From RYN-230 sp963834705 (GTDB lineage: Bacteria > Actinomycetota > Actinomycetes > Streptosporangiales > Streptosporangiaceae): DNA of 64,000 bases. Made by a program: the position numbers and the translations under genes. A model generated the notes under the pieces. That model saw only the letters and a program-made list of their open reading frames with translations. It made no database searches and had not been told where the DNA came from. The stretch's first letter is position 1. The number at the start of each line of letters is the position of its first letter. The stretch is from the NCBI GenBank assembly GCA_963834705.1, contig CAWICV010000016.1, positions 124,001-188,000 on the forward strand. Reading direction: 5' to 3'. Below, in pieces: positions 44,055 through 53,063 of this stretch.

Positions 44055-44074
44055 TAGTCATGCATATATGACTA
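44055..44074. promoter_or_regulatory. Palindromic operator upstream of the FUSC gene
   Basis: TAGTCAT-GCATAT-ATGACTA: perfect seven-base arms with a six-base spacer, 50 bases before the FUSC start. AT-rich and unlike its surroundings, it is a good candidate for a MarR/PadR/GntR-type site. Confidence 0.55.
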
Positions 44075-44142
44075 CATGGTGAGAAAGTCCACGCCTGCCG
44101 CCCCCCGGCTGGTGCCATGCCGGTGCCGGCCGCGCGGGCCCG

Positions 44143-44247
44143 CTACATCTCGCGCAGTTCGAGATAGCGCTTGATATCCGGCAGCGACTGGATGAGCAGC
44201 ACGAGAAGCACGGCTATCACCCCTGCCTTGACGAGCCTGCCGATCAT
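44143..44247 (-). CDS. DUF6893-like 34-residue membrane microprotein
   Basis: A small gene with a strong ribosome site (GAGGAGG, 8 bases before ATG 44245-44247) and stop TAG at 44143-44145. The product has a single hydrophobic helix (VIAVLLVLLIQSLPD) followed by IKRYLELREM. The pattern of one helix, SLPDI, Arg-Tyr-Leu and a C-terminal Arg-x-Met is that of the actinobacterial DUF6893 small proteins. It is the last gene of the hydrogenase structural operon, 35 bases after the preceding gene. It may anchor or assist a membrane-associated hydrogenase complex (inference). Confidence 0.75.
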   Translation of the reverse strand: MIGRLVKAGVIAVLLVLLIQSLPDIKRYLELREM

Positions 44248-44282
44248 CCGGTCCTCCTCTGCCTGCTGGATGCGTTGCCTGG

Positions 44283-45747
44283 TTAGCTCGCGGCCCCGAT
44301 GGGCTCCACCTCGTCAGGGCCGAAGTACAGGAACCGGCCGTGGCTGCGCTGCAGGTCGGCCGCGGGGTCATCGTCCGGCAGCAGGGCCAGGTGCACCTGG
44401 CCGTCCACGTCGAACAGCACCGCCTCGACCAGCGCGGTCCGGCCAGCCAGGAACAGATCCTGCGCGTCGGCCCGGCGGTGCCCCGGGCACATCCGCACCC
44501 GGCTGCCCCGGGCGACCCGGACCCCGGCGATCAGCACGTGGTCGGTCTCCGGCGACACCGACTGGTCCGCGCCGGGATCCCACCACGGCGCCTGCCCGGC
44601 GCTGACCGGATCGGGCCTGGCGATGGCTGGATCGGGCCCGCCGTGGCCGCCCGGCGCCGCATTCGGGCTGGGGCCCCCGGGGGCCGTGGCCGCTTCGCCG
44701 GCCTGCCGCAGGTACCGGATAGCGCCGTGCATCCGCTCCAGCATCTCGGGCGGCAGGTGGTCGAGCCGGTCCAGCAACTCGGCGGCCCGCGGGTCGGTGT
44801 CCCGGGCCTGCTGCTTCTCCCCGTCGGTCAGGGTCAGCGTGCGCAGCGTGAGGATCTCGTCGATCTCGGTCGAGTCATACAGCTGGCCCGCGCTCTCCGC
44901 GGCGATCTCCGGGTGGTCGTACAGGATGACCGGCGAGGACAGGATCAGCTCGGCGCAGCCCGCCGGGCCGCCGAGCACGGGCCAGGTGCCGGTGTTCACG
45001 CAGCCGCTCACCATGGGCGCGGCCCATTCCGGCGGGTCGGTCATGGACAGGAACCGGCCGCCCGGGACAGAGATCAGCGAATGGGCGGCGACCAGGGCGA
45101 ACGGCAGCCCGTCGGCGCGACGGGTGAGCGGCCAGGCGACCTCGCTGCCGTTGGCCACCGTCAGCCGGACCCGGAGCACGCCGTAGGGCCCCGGCAGCCG
45201 TTCCGCGGTCAGCCGGATCATCCCGGACAGCGTCTGCCAGCGGCGCACCAGCGCCGGCCAGCTGACCGTCCGGCCCGGCCAGATCCTCCTCGTCGAGCCC
45301 TCCGGGCAGGCGGAACGGGAACTCCGCCCGGCCGGACAGCAGCTCGGCGAGCGGGACGGTGACCTGGTGCTCGTGTTCGGCCGCCTCATCCCACGGCACG
45401 TACTCGGTGCCGCCCACCCGCAGCGAGCCGACCTCGGCGAAGCCCGGCGCGGCCAGTACCGTCCGCCGCCGCAGCTGGAGGAACCGGATCCGCGCGGTCA
45501 GCTCCGCGGCGGACCTGGGCTCCAGCACGCACTCGGTCTGGCTGCTGGCCGGCTCACCCGGGTCGACCTGGGCGTACCCGGGCGGCATGAGCACGCCGAA
45601 CTGGAACCGCTCCTGGTTCTTCTGCGCCGAGGCCCGGTACGGGTAGAGCAGGTAGCCCTCATAGAGGATCGCGTCGGCCACCTGCCGGGCGTGATCCATC
45701 GCCTGGTCCAGGGCCTGGCCCGGGGGCACCGCGCCGCGCCCGGTCAT
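44283..45747 (-). CDS. Hydrogenase-operon accessory protein of unknown function, frameshifted
   Basis: About 487 residues when two frames are joined. The first frame (45747 to about 45285) starts MTGRGAVPPGQALDQAMDHA and contains ADAILYEGYLLYPYRASAQK and ERFQFGVLMPPGYAQ. The second (about 45285 to 44283) continues WPALVRRWQTLSGMIRLTAE and ends FLYFGPDEVEPIGAAS. The break lies in GACGAGGAGGATCTGG and behaves like one extra base. The last third has GSRVRMCPGHRRADAQDLFL and HLALLPDDDPAADL. Proteins of this type accompany DUF5947 and DUF6084 in actinobacterial group 1h hydrogenase operons; their function is unknown. Overlap with the DUF6084 stop codon fixes the start. Confidence 0.75.
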
Positions 45748-46385
45748 GTCTCCTCCCGGGCGGACTGGGCGAGCAGCGCGGCCACGGTGGCGTCCCAGGT
45801 GGGCAGCGCATGCCGGCTCTTGAACCGGATCAGCTCATCGAGCGTGTGGCGGCTCATCGTGATCCACGCCGCGTCGGGGAAGTGCACGTCCACCGCCTCG
45901 CGCCACAGGCTGACCGGCAGCCGGAACGTGGTCTCCTTGCTCCACGGCACCTGCTGCACCTGAAGCCGCCCGCCCGCCTGCCCGAAGATCGTCCCGCTGA
46001 ACAGCAGCAGCAGCGGGATTTCCCCGTCGTCCAGCGAGCTGAAATACCGTGTCGAGGCGATCTGCAGGTCATAGCTGAACGGCACCGGCAGGTCGATCTC
46101 GATGCTGCCGGTGAAGCCAGGCACCATGGCGGAGAGCATCGCGAACTGGAGTGGCTTGAGCGTGTCCGACCAGCGCTGCCGCTCGCCGAACAGGTCATGC
46201 AGCCGGTCCGCCTCGGCGTCGGAGTACGCCCGCCGGAATGGCTCGATGCGGAGCTGCGCACGCAGCGCGATCGCGTCCACCTGCTGCCCGGTCGTCTCGC
46301 TGATGCGCAGCATCAGGCTGAACGAGGGCACGACCGCATAACGTTCCGGCCGGGCGCCGATGCAGTCGAACACCAGCTCAGCCAT
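45744..46385 (-). CDS. DUF6084 family protein (hydrogenase-associated)
   Basis: A 213-residue protein starting MAELVFDCIGARPERYAVVP. It is beta-rich, with IEIDLPVPFSYDLQIASTRY, LLFSGTIFG and PLSLWREAVD-like strands, and has no motif suggesting catalysis. I recognise it as DUF6084 by sequence character and by position between DUF5947 and the larger accessory gene in a group 1h hydrogenase operon. It overlaps the DUF5947 end by 8 bases and the next gene by 4. Function unknown; a structural or assembly role is inferred from context. Confidence 0.8.
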   Translation of the reverse strand: MAELVFDCIGARPERYAVVPSFSLMLRISETTGQQVDAIALRAQLRIEPFRRAYSDAEADRLHDLFGERQRWSDTLKPLQFAMLSAMVPGFTGSIEIDLPVPFSYDLQIASTRYFSSLDDGEIPLLLLFSGTIFGQAGGRLQVQQVPWSKETTFRLPVSLWREAVDVHFPDAAWITMSRHTLDELIRFKSRHALPTWDATVAALLAQSAREET

Positions 46386-47211
46386 GGCTGGGGTCCCGCC
46401 GGGCGGCCTTGGCCCGGCGGCGGACATCGGCCAGGAAATCCGCGATGCTCTGCCGGGCCTCGGTACCGCCGTCGAAGCCGCGCCACAGCATCCGCATCCG
46501 CCCGGCCAGCTCGTAGCAGGCGTCCACCGGCACGATGAAGTACTCGAGGCCGGCCGACTCGTCCTGGCTGATGAGCACGGCTTCCACGTCCGGCTCGGCC
46601 TGGCCCAGCAGCGGGTGCCCGGCGGCCAGCCGCTGCCACGCGGGCAGGTCGAGCGCGCATTCGGTGGCGCCCGCCGGGCTCGGGTAGAAGCAGCCCAGCT
46701 GACCAGGTTCCGAGCGGTACAGGAAGAACGCCAGCCCGACTGGGATCTGCAGCTCGTCCCACTCGGCCGCGCTGAGCGTGCGGTCCGGGTCGCGCAGGTA
46801 CCGGTCCGGCACGCTGCGGTATCTGGCCGAGCCCCGGAGAGGCGGGGCAGCCCGCAGGGCTGTTCCCGCCGAGCCGGTGCTCCCGGGGGCCGGGGGCTCC
46901 GGGGGTAGTCCCCCGGGGAGGCAGAGCGGGGGGTTGCCCCCCCGGGCTGACACTGTAAAAAGCAGGTAGCAGGCCCGGCAGGCGCACATCAGGCTGGACT
47001 GCTCCAGATCGGCCACGTGGGCGTGCCCGGCCGGGATCCCGGCCGAGCAGAACTCGCAGTGCTCCTCATCAGTCCCGGCCGGCTGGCCCGCGCCGGCCGG
47101 CCCGGCCGCGGTTGGCGGGGTAGCCAGGCTAGCCGGGGTGGCCGCGGGGGGCCGGGCTGCGGCCTGCTGCGGCGGCACGGTGAACCGGCGCAGTCCCTGC
47201 GGCCCGGTCAC
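46378..47211 (-). CDS. DUF5947 family protein interrupted by an in-frame repeat insertion
   Basis: A 277-residue protein. Residues about 45-75 hold a likely metal site, CEFCSAGIPAGHAHV followed by CACRACYLLFT (four Cys plus His). Residues about 130-270 are the conserved DUF5947 part, from YRSVPDRYLRDPDRTLSAAE through VPVDACYELAGRMRMLWRGF. Between them lie about 38 residues (RGGNPPLCLPGGLPPEP and on) encoded by copy D of the dispersed repeat, in frame. As I recall the family, CRACYLLFT is normally followed within a few residues by YR-x-VPDRY, so this is an insertion. The GTG start overlaps the previous stop (GTGA). It is expected to act in hydrogenase assembly or electron transfer (inference). 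Confidence 0.82.
   Translation of the reverse strand: MTGPQGLRRFTVPPQQAAARPPAATPASLATPPTAAGPAGAGQPAGTDEEHCEFCSAGIPAGHAHVADLEQSSLMCACRACYLLFTVSARGGNPPLCLPGGLPPEPPAPGSTGSAGTALRAAPPLRGSARYRSVPDRYLRDPDRTLSAAEWDELQIPVGLAFFLYRSEPGQLGCFYPSPAGATECALDLPAWQRLAAGHPLLGQAEPDVEAVLISQDESAGLEYFIVPVDACYELAGRMRMLWRGFDGGTEARQSIADFLADVRRRAKAARRDPSHG
46830..46951 (-). repeat. Dispersed GC-rich palindromic repeat (copy D), inside the DUF5947 gene
   Basis: On the minus strand it reads CCCGGGGGGGCAACCCCCCG, then CTCTGCCTCCCCGGGGGACT, ACCCCCGGAGCCCCCGGCCC and a variant tail (GGGAGCACCGGCTCGGCGGG) shared only with copy E. It lies mid-gene and keeps the frame. Confidence 0.85.
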
Positions 47212-48245
47212 GACCGGATCGCCTCCTGGACGGTGCCATCCCGGGGAGACGACCCCCCGCTCTGCCTCCCCGGGGGACTACCCCCGGAGCCCCCGGCCCC
47301 CGGGAGCATCGGCTCGGCGGGAACACCCCTGCGGGGTGCCCCGTCTCCCCCATGCTGGCCAGCAACAGCGACGCGGACGCCCTGGCTGTCGGTCAGCAGC
47401 GGGATCGGGTCGAGGTGCGCCGCCGGGTCGCCGCTGCTCCGGCCGGCCGCGCGCACGTCATAGCGGGTGCCGCAGCTGGCGCAGGCCAGTTCGCCCACGG
47501 TGAGGGTCCCGTCGGCCAGCGATCCGGCGCACACCGCGCAGGCGTCGCGGTAGGCGTAGAGGGTGCCGCGGACCGCGCAGACGAGCACCGGCACCCCGGC
47601 CACGACCGTGCTGACCGGCTTGCTGCTCGGTGGCCCGATGTCCGGCAGGGTGATCCAGGTGACGCCGCCCGGCAGCACTCCGGGCGGGCCATCGTGGCCG
47701 GCCCCAGGGGCCAGGCCCGGCGGCCGACTGCCGATCTGCAGCAGCGGGGCCGCCCCGGCCGAGGTCATCCCCTCCACCACGACCTCGGTCACTTCTGGTG
47801 CCGCGTCCTCGACCGCGCCCTTGAGGGCCAGTTGCACGGTCACCGTGGAGGATGGGCAGCCGTGGCAGCTGCCCTCCAGCCGGAGCCGGGCCACTCCCTC
47901 GTTGCTGACGCCGAGGTACTGCACGCCACCCGCGTGCGAGCCCAGATACGGGCGCACCTGGTCGAGCGCCCGCTGGATGCGGGCATCGACGTCCAGCGGG
48001 TGCAGGTCGTGCAGCAGCAGCAGGCTCTCGACCAGCGGATCGGCGAGTAGCCGGTCCAGGATCGCCGCGCCCGCCTCGCCTTCCGCGCGGAGCGCGGACA
48101 TGATGTGCCGGAGCCCGTCACCGTACAAGCCGAGCAGCAGCCGGACCAGCTCCTCAGCGGCCTGGGCGGTAGCCGGGCCGCCCTCGGACTGCAGGACGCC
48201 GAGCAGTTCCTCTACCCGGGCCCCGACCTGGCGCGCGTCGGCCAT
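47208..48245 (-). CDS. NifU-like/Rieske-like iron-sulfur protein of the hydrogenase operon
   Basis: A 345-residue protein. The N-terminal 85 residues are helical. Residues about 90-165 form a NifU C-terminal-like domain with the cluster motif SCHGCPSSTVTVQLALKGAV (CxxC). Residues about 195-295 look like a Rieske-type beta domain (VVAGVPVLVCAVRGTLYAYR), but the ligand pairs are CAVC and CASC, with no His, suggesting a four-Cys [2Fe-2S] or a zinc/rubredoxin-like site. It could store or transfer electrons or clusters for HhyS. The final 45 residues come from copy E of the dispersed repeat, read antisense. The start was set at the ATG overlapping the hhyL stop (TGATG); a much longer upstream frame is shadow. 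Confidence 0.82.
   Translation of the reverse strand: MADARQVGARVEELLGVLQSEGGPATAQAAEELVRLLLGLYGDGLRHIMSALRAEGEAGAAILDRLLADPLVESLLLLHDLHPLDVDARIQRALDQVRPYLGSHAGGVQYLGVSNEGVARLRLEGSCHGCPSSTVTVQLALKGAVEDAAPEVTEVVVEGMTSAGAAPLLQIGSRPPGLAPGAGHDGPPGVLPGGVTWITLPDIGPPSSKPVSTVVAGVPVLVCAVRGTLYAYRDACAVCAGSLADGTLTVGELACASCGTRYDVRAAGRSSGDPAAHLDPIPLLTDSQGVRVAVAGQHGGDGAPRRGVPAEPMLPGAGGSGGSPPGRQSGGSSPRDGTVQEAIRS
47238..47350 (+). repeat. Dispersed GC-rich palindromic repeat (copy E), 3' end of the NifU/Rieske gene
   Basis: On the plus strand it reads CCCGGGGAGACGACCCCCCG, CTCTGCCTCCCCGGGGGACT and ACCCCCGGAGCCCCCGGCCC, then the same variant tail as copy D (GGGAGCATCGGCTCGGCGGG). It is inverted relative to copy D, about 290 bases away, and supplies the gene's C-terminus and stop region. 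Confidence 0.85.
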
Positions 48246-50029
48246 CAGGTGGCCAGGGTCGCGGTCATCGGCGAGTGCACCTTCTCCAGCACCTTGCCGT
48301 TGCCGAGATACATGTGCACGCCGCAGGGCAGGCAGGGGTCGAAGCTGCGGACGGCCCGCATGATGTCGATGCCCTTGAAGTTGTCCGGCGGGTTCTCTTC
48401 GAAGATCGGCGTGTTCTGCACCGCGTCCTCGTACGGCCCGGGCGTGCCGTAGCTGTCCCGGACGCTGGCGTTCCATGGCGTGGGCGGGTACGGGTGGTAG
48501 TTCGCGATCCGCCCGTCCCTGATCACCATGTGGTGCGACAGCACGCCGCGCACCGCTTCGGTGAAGCCGCAGCTGTTGGCCTCGTCCGGGACCTCGAACG
48601 GCTCCCAGGTCTTGGTGTGCCCGGCGCGCACCTCGGCCAGCGCCTTCTCCATGAAGTGCAGCGCGCAGGCCGCCGCGTAGGCCTGGAAGTAGGTCCGCGC
48701 CCGGTCCCGCTCGATCGCGTTGGACAGCGGCTTGCCTTCCTTGTCGGTAGGCAACTTCCACTCGAAGGTGACCTCCGGCTTGGTGACCGTGCGCGGCAGG
48801 TTGATCAGGACGCTGTGCCCCGTGGACTTGACGTAGCCGAAGTCGACCAGGCCGCCGAGCGCGGTGGCCCATAGCCGGGCGATCGGCCCGCCGCCGGTGT
48901 CCGCGGCCAGGTAGTTGGTGCCATCGAACCAGCGTGGCGACATCACCCAGCTGTACTTGCTGTCGAAGTCACGCTTGGCCGGCCGGGGAATCGTGTGCTG
49001 GTTCCACGGGTGCCTGCGGTCCACTGGGTTACCCAGCGGGTCGCGGGTCACGAACATCTCCTGGTCTTCCCAGTCCTCGTAGTACGAGCTGCCGAGCAGG
49101 ATGCGGATGCCCAGGTTGATGTCGACCAGGTCGTTGGTGAGCAGCTGCCCGTCCCGGATGACACCGGGGCTGACGAACATCTTCCGGCCCCAGTCGGTCA
49201 TGTGGTCGTAGCGGAAGTCGCAGTACTCGGGGTCGTTCAGGCTGCCCCAGCAGACCATGTCGGCGCGCCTGCGGCCGACCTCCTCGTACCCGGGCATGGC
49301 CTCGTAGAAGAAGTCGAACAGGTCGTTGTGCAGCGGCACCACGCGCTTCATGAACTCCACGTAACGCATCAGCCGGGTCAGGTAATCGGTGAACAGCTGG
49401 ACCGTCGGGGTGGTGCCGACGCCGCCCGGGTACAGCGTGGACGGGTGCACGTGGCGCCCTTCCATCAGGCAGAACATCTCCCGCGTGGACCGGCTGACCT
49501 GGAGCGCCTCCCGGTAGAAGTCGCCTTCCAGCGGGTTCAGCGCGCGCATGATGTCGCCGATGGTCCGGTAACCATGATCGCCGGCGTGCGGCGCCTCGGT
49601 GCTGTTCGCCCGCTCCAGCACGCCGGGATTCGTCTCGCCGACCATCCGCTCGCAGAAGTCCACCCCGACCAGGTTCTCCTGGAAGATGTTGTGGTCGAAC
49701 ATGTACTCGGCGGCCTCACCCAGGTTGATGATCCACTCACCCAGGTGCGGCGGCCGGACCCCGTAGGCCATGTTCTGGGTGTAGACCGAGCAGGTCGCGT
49801 GGTTGTCACCGCAGATGCCGCAGATGCGGCTGGTGATGAAGTGCGCGTCCCGCGGGTCCTTGCCCTTCATGAAGATGCTGTAGCCACGGAAGATCGACGA
49901 GGTGCTGTAGCACTCGACGACCCGCTTCTGCTTGAAGTCGATCTTGGTGTAGATGCCCAGGCTGCCCACGATCCGCGTGATGGGATCCCAGTTCATCTCG
50001 ACAATGCCGGTGTCCTCGGCAGTAGTCAT
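48245..50029 (-). CDS. hhyL: [NiFe]-hydrogenase large subunit, group 1h (actinobacterial high-affinity type)
   Basis: A 594-residue catalytic subunit. The L1 nickel-binding motif is SRICGICGDNHATC (C70, C73). The L2 motif is FDPCLPCGVH (C566, C569, H572), followed by a 22-residue C-terminal peptide (MYLGNGKVLEKVHS and on) that the maturation protease should remove after nickel insertion. Sequence and context match the group 1h enzymes of Streptomyces, Rhodococcus and Cupriavidus (AH/Hhy), which oxidise atmospheric H2 and tolerate oxygen. It lacks any export signal and travels with the small subunit. It lies 73 bases downstream of hhyS. Confidence 0.96.
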   Translation of the reverse strand: MTTAEDTGIVEMNWDPITRIVGSLGIYTKIDFKQKRVVECYSTSSIFRGYSIFMKGKDPRDAHFITSRICGICGDNHATCSVYTQNMAYGVRPPHLGEWIINLGEAAEYMFDHNIFQENLVGVDFCERMVGETNPGVLERANSTEAPHAGDHGYRTIGDIMRALNPLEGDFYREALQVSRSTREMFCLMEGRHVHPSTLYPGGVGTTPTVQLFTDYLTRLMRYVEFMKRVVPLHNDLFDFFYEAMPGYEEVGRRRADMVCWGSLNDPEYCDFRYDHMTDWGRKMFVSPGVIRDGQLLTNDLVDINLGIRILLGSSYYEDWEDQEMFVTRDPLGNPVDRRHPWNQHTIPRPAKRDFDSKYSWVMSPRWFDGTNYLAADTGGGPIARLWATALGGLVDFGYVKSTGHSVLINLPRTVTKPEVTFEWKLPTDKEGKPLSNAIERDRARTYFQAYAAACALHFMEKALAEVRAGHTKTWEPFEVPDEANSCGFTEAVRGVLSHHMVIRDGRIANYHPYPPTPWNASVRDSYGTPGPYEDAVQNTPIFEENPPDNFKGIDIMRAVRSFDPCLPCGVHMYLGNGKVLEKVHSPMTATLAT

Positions 50030-50102
50030 CGCTCATCCCTCTCGCTGCTGGCCGGCGCCTGCCTGCGGGCCGCGCCTTGTCGGTACTACCGGGTACTGCC
50101 GG

Positions 50103-51176
<1,074 letters not shown>

Positions 51177-51631
51177 CGCCCAGCCACCCCCTCGCTATGG
51201 TTCGGGAACCTCACTGTGAAACGGGGACGCAGGTACGCGTGCGGAGCGTGCGCCGCTGACCAGCATCTGGCCGCGGCAGAATGACACCGGGAATGAGCCG
51301 TCTGGCGGGCCCCGCAGACCGCCGGACGGCCAGGACCGTGAGGCGCGTTCCGGCGCCAGGGAAATGGGTCATGACCGGCCTTACCTGCATCATGGGCAGG
51401 TGTCGTCATGCTAAACCCGTCCACCATGCGTATCAAGGTGGTAGCGGCAGGTGCCGGACACATGTGTCTGGCCGGTCTGACACCCTTGGCCCAGGGCAGT
51501 CTGCTGACCAGGCGTATCAGCTGGCACAACGGACTAAGCCCGTCCTTCCGTCAGCACGCTCCGTCGTAATGACGCGTACGCTGTGCTCAAGCTGAATGAG
51601 CTGCGGCCTGCAGGTGGTAAGGGAGACGCCA
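51177..51631. other. Divergent promoter region of the hydrogenase island
   Basis: About 455 bases between hhyS (minus) and the HTH regulator gene (plus) with no convincing coding frame. It should hold both operon promoters and contains the 18-bp palindrome at 51454-51471. Confidence 0.65.
51454..51471. promoter_or_regulatory. 18-bp palindrome, candidate hydrogenase-island operator
   Basis: CCGGACACATGTGTCTGG has a perfect 12-bp palindromic core (GACACATGTGTC) and a single mismatch in the outer arms. It lies 278 bases upstream of hhyS and 161 bases upstream of the regulator gene. Confidence 0.55.
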
Positions 51632-52222
51632 GTGCCTGAGCTGGGGAACTGGCACGGGGATGGGCCGATCCAGGTCGTCCCCGTCGTGGTGCTGTCCCAG
51701 ACCTTCCCGGCCCGGCCGTCCTGGATCCCGGAGATCCGCGATTTTGTCCGGCGCTGCCTGGCCGAGTCGCCGCTGACCGAGGAGGGCAACCGGGAGGTCG
51801 GCGAGACCGTGTTCCGCGCCCTGCTGGACGCGGCCGGGCCGACCGGCGCGATCCAGGTCTCGTTCCGCATCTTCCCCGAGCACGTCGAGGTGGACGTGCT
51901 GCACTCCAACCAGCCTCCAGAGGATCTGGTCAGCCGGAACCTCGCGGTCGCGCCGCGGGCCGCGGCGGCCAGCGCCGGCCAGGCCACCGCGCCTGCCACC
52001 GCCCCAGCCCAGGCCGACAAGGACGCCGAAGGCCGGCCCGCGACGTTCGCCGACTGGATGTCCACCACGCTGCGCCGGGAAGGGCTCACCCAGGAGGCGG
52101 CCGCCCGGCAGCTCGGGGTCTCGGTGAAGACGGTCGGCCGCTGGGTCGGCGGCGAGACCGAACCGCGGCTGCGTGACCTGCGCCGCATCCAGGAACTCTT
52201 CGGCGATCTGCCGTTCCCTTGA
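51632..52222 (+). CDS. Helix-turn-helix regulator with degenerate RsbW/HATPase-like N-domain
   Basis: A 196-residue protein. Residues about 10-95 resemble the actinobacterial RsbW-type ATPase fold (VLSQTFPARPSWIPEIRDFV, then EVGETVFRALLDAAG), but the Asn of the N box is missing, so ATP binding is doubtful. An Ala/Pro linker leads to an XRE-type HTH at about 145-190 (REGLTQEAAARQLGVSVKTV and GRWVGGETEPRLRDLRRI). It heads the maturation operon and is divergent to hhyS, so it is the obvious candidate regulator of both. The GTG at 51632 has AAGGGAG 6 bases upstream; an ATG at 51596 is in frame but has no ribosome site. Confidence 0.78.
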   Translation: MPELGNWHGDGPIQVVPVVVLSQTFPARPSWIPEIRDFVRRCLAESPLTEEGNREVGETVFRALLDAAGPTGAIQVSFRIFPEHVEVDVLHSNQPPEDLVSRNLAVAPRAAAASAGQATAPATAPAQADKDAEGRPATFADWMSTTLRREGLTQEAAARQLGVSVKTVGRWVGGETEPRLRDLRRIQELFGDLPFP

Positions 52223-52225
52223 TGT

Positions 52226-52285
52226 GCGGGGACGACCCCTGAACCCCCGATCGCCGCTTCGCGCCGAACGCCGGCTCGGCGATCT
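52226..52285 (+). repeat. Diverged copy of the GC-rich dispersed repeat (copy F)
   Basis: GCGGGGACGACCCCTGAACC, then CCCGATCGCCGCTTCGCGCC and a weak GCCGGCTCGGC end. It begins four bases after the regulator's stop codon. The central block is missing. Confidence 0.6.
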
Positions 52286-52484
52286 GGGAGAACTCCCAGC
52301 GACCGTCCGTGGCCTGCCAACTCCAGCCCCATCAAGCACCGATCGTGACTCCTGGCCGGCAGCGCCACTTGAGCCGGAACTCAGTTGGGCTCTTGCGGCG
52401 CAGGTACATCATTAGCCCGACAGGTCAGATCTGTCTCTTTCGTTGGGGCTGGACGTCCCCCCACAACTGTCCTACGGTTCTGCC

Positions 52485-53048
52485 ATGGCAGTTCCTACAG
52501 GACGCTACCGGCTGGGCACGAAGAGCGGCCGAATTGTCCTGCGCACTTACCGCGACGGGCTGGCGGCCACCGCCGGGCATGACTTGATCATTGACCTGCC
52601 CAGCTGGTCGGGCGAGCTCGCCGTGGACGATGACAAAGCACCTGAAGCGCTGGAAGTGCGTATCGACATCGGCGCGCTCCGCGTCCGGGACGGGACCGGC
52701 GGCCTCAAGCCGCTGACCGACCGCGACCGGAACGAGATCGCCACCACCGCGCGCCGCCTGCTGTCCACCGAACGGCACCCCGAGGCGGTGTTCACCGCAA
52801 CCCGGTTCGAGTTCAGTGGTGAGAGCGGGGTCATCGAGGGGAACCTGTCCCTGAAGGGGGTGTCCCGGCCGTTCCGGCTCCAGGTAGCCCAGACCGACCT
52901 GGCTACGTACCGGGGGACGGGCACGGTCGTACAGTCGGCCTATGGCATCAAGCCGTACACGGCGTTCTTCGGCGCGCTGAAGGTCCGTGACACGGTCGAT
53001 GTCGAGGTCGAGGCCACGATTCCGGCGCCGGGAGACGACACGGCCTGA
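52485..53048 (+). CDS. YceI-family lipocalin-like protein
   Basis: A 187-residue all-beta protein of the YceI family. It begins VPTGRYRLGTKSGRIVLRTY and has AGHDLIIDLPSWSGEL and VIEGNLSLKGVSRPFRLQV, the strands that form the lipid-binding barrel. No signal peptide is present, so it is cytosolic. YceI proteins bind isoprenoid quinones or fatty amides; next to a hydrogenase this could indicate quinone handling for electron transfer from H2 (inference). The frame extends upstream but the ATG at 52485 matches the family start. Confidence 0.87.
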   Translation: MAVPTGRYRLGTKSGRIVLRTYRDGLAATAGHDLIIDLPSWSGELAVDDDKAPEALEVRIDIGALRVRDGTGGLKPLTDRDRNEIATTARRLLSTERHPEAVFTATRFEFSGESGVIEGNLSLKGVSRPFRLQVAQTDLATYRGTGTVVQSAYGIKPYTAFFGALKVRDTVDVEVEATIPAPGDDTA

Positions 53049-53063
53049 GACTCTCCCCGCGGG

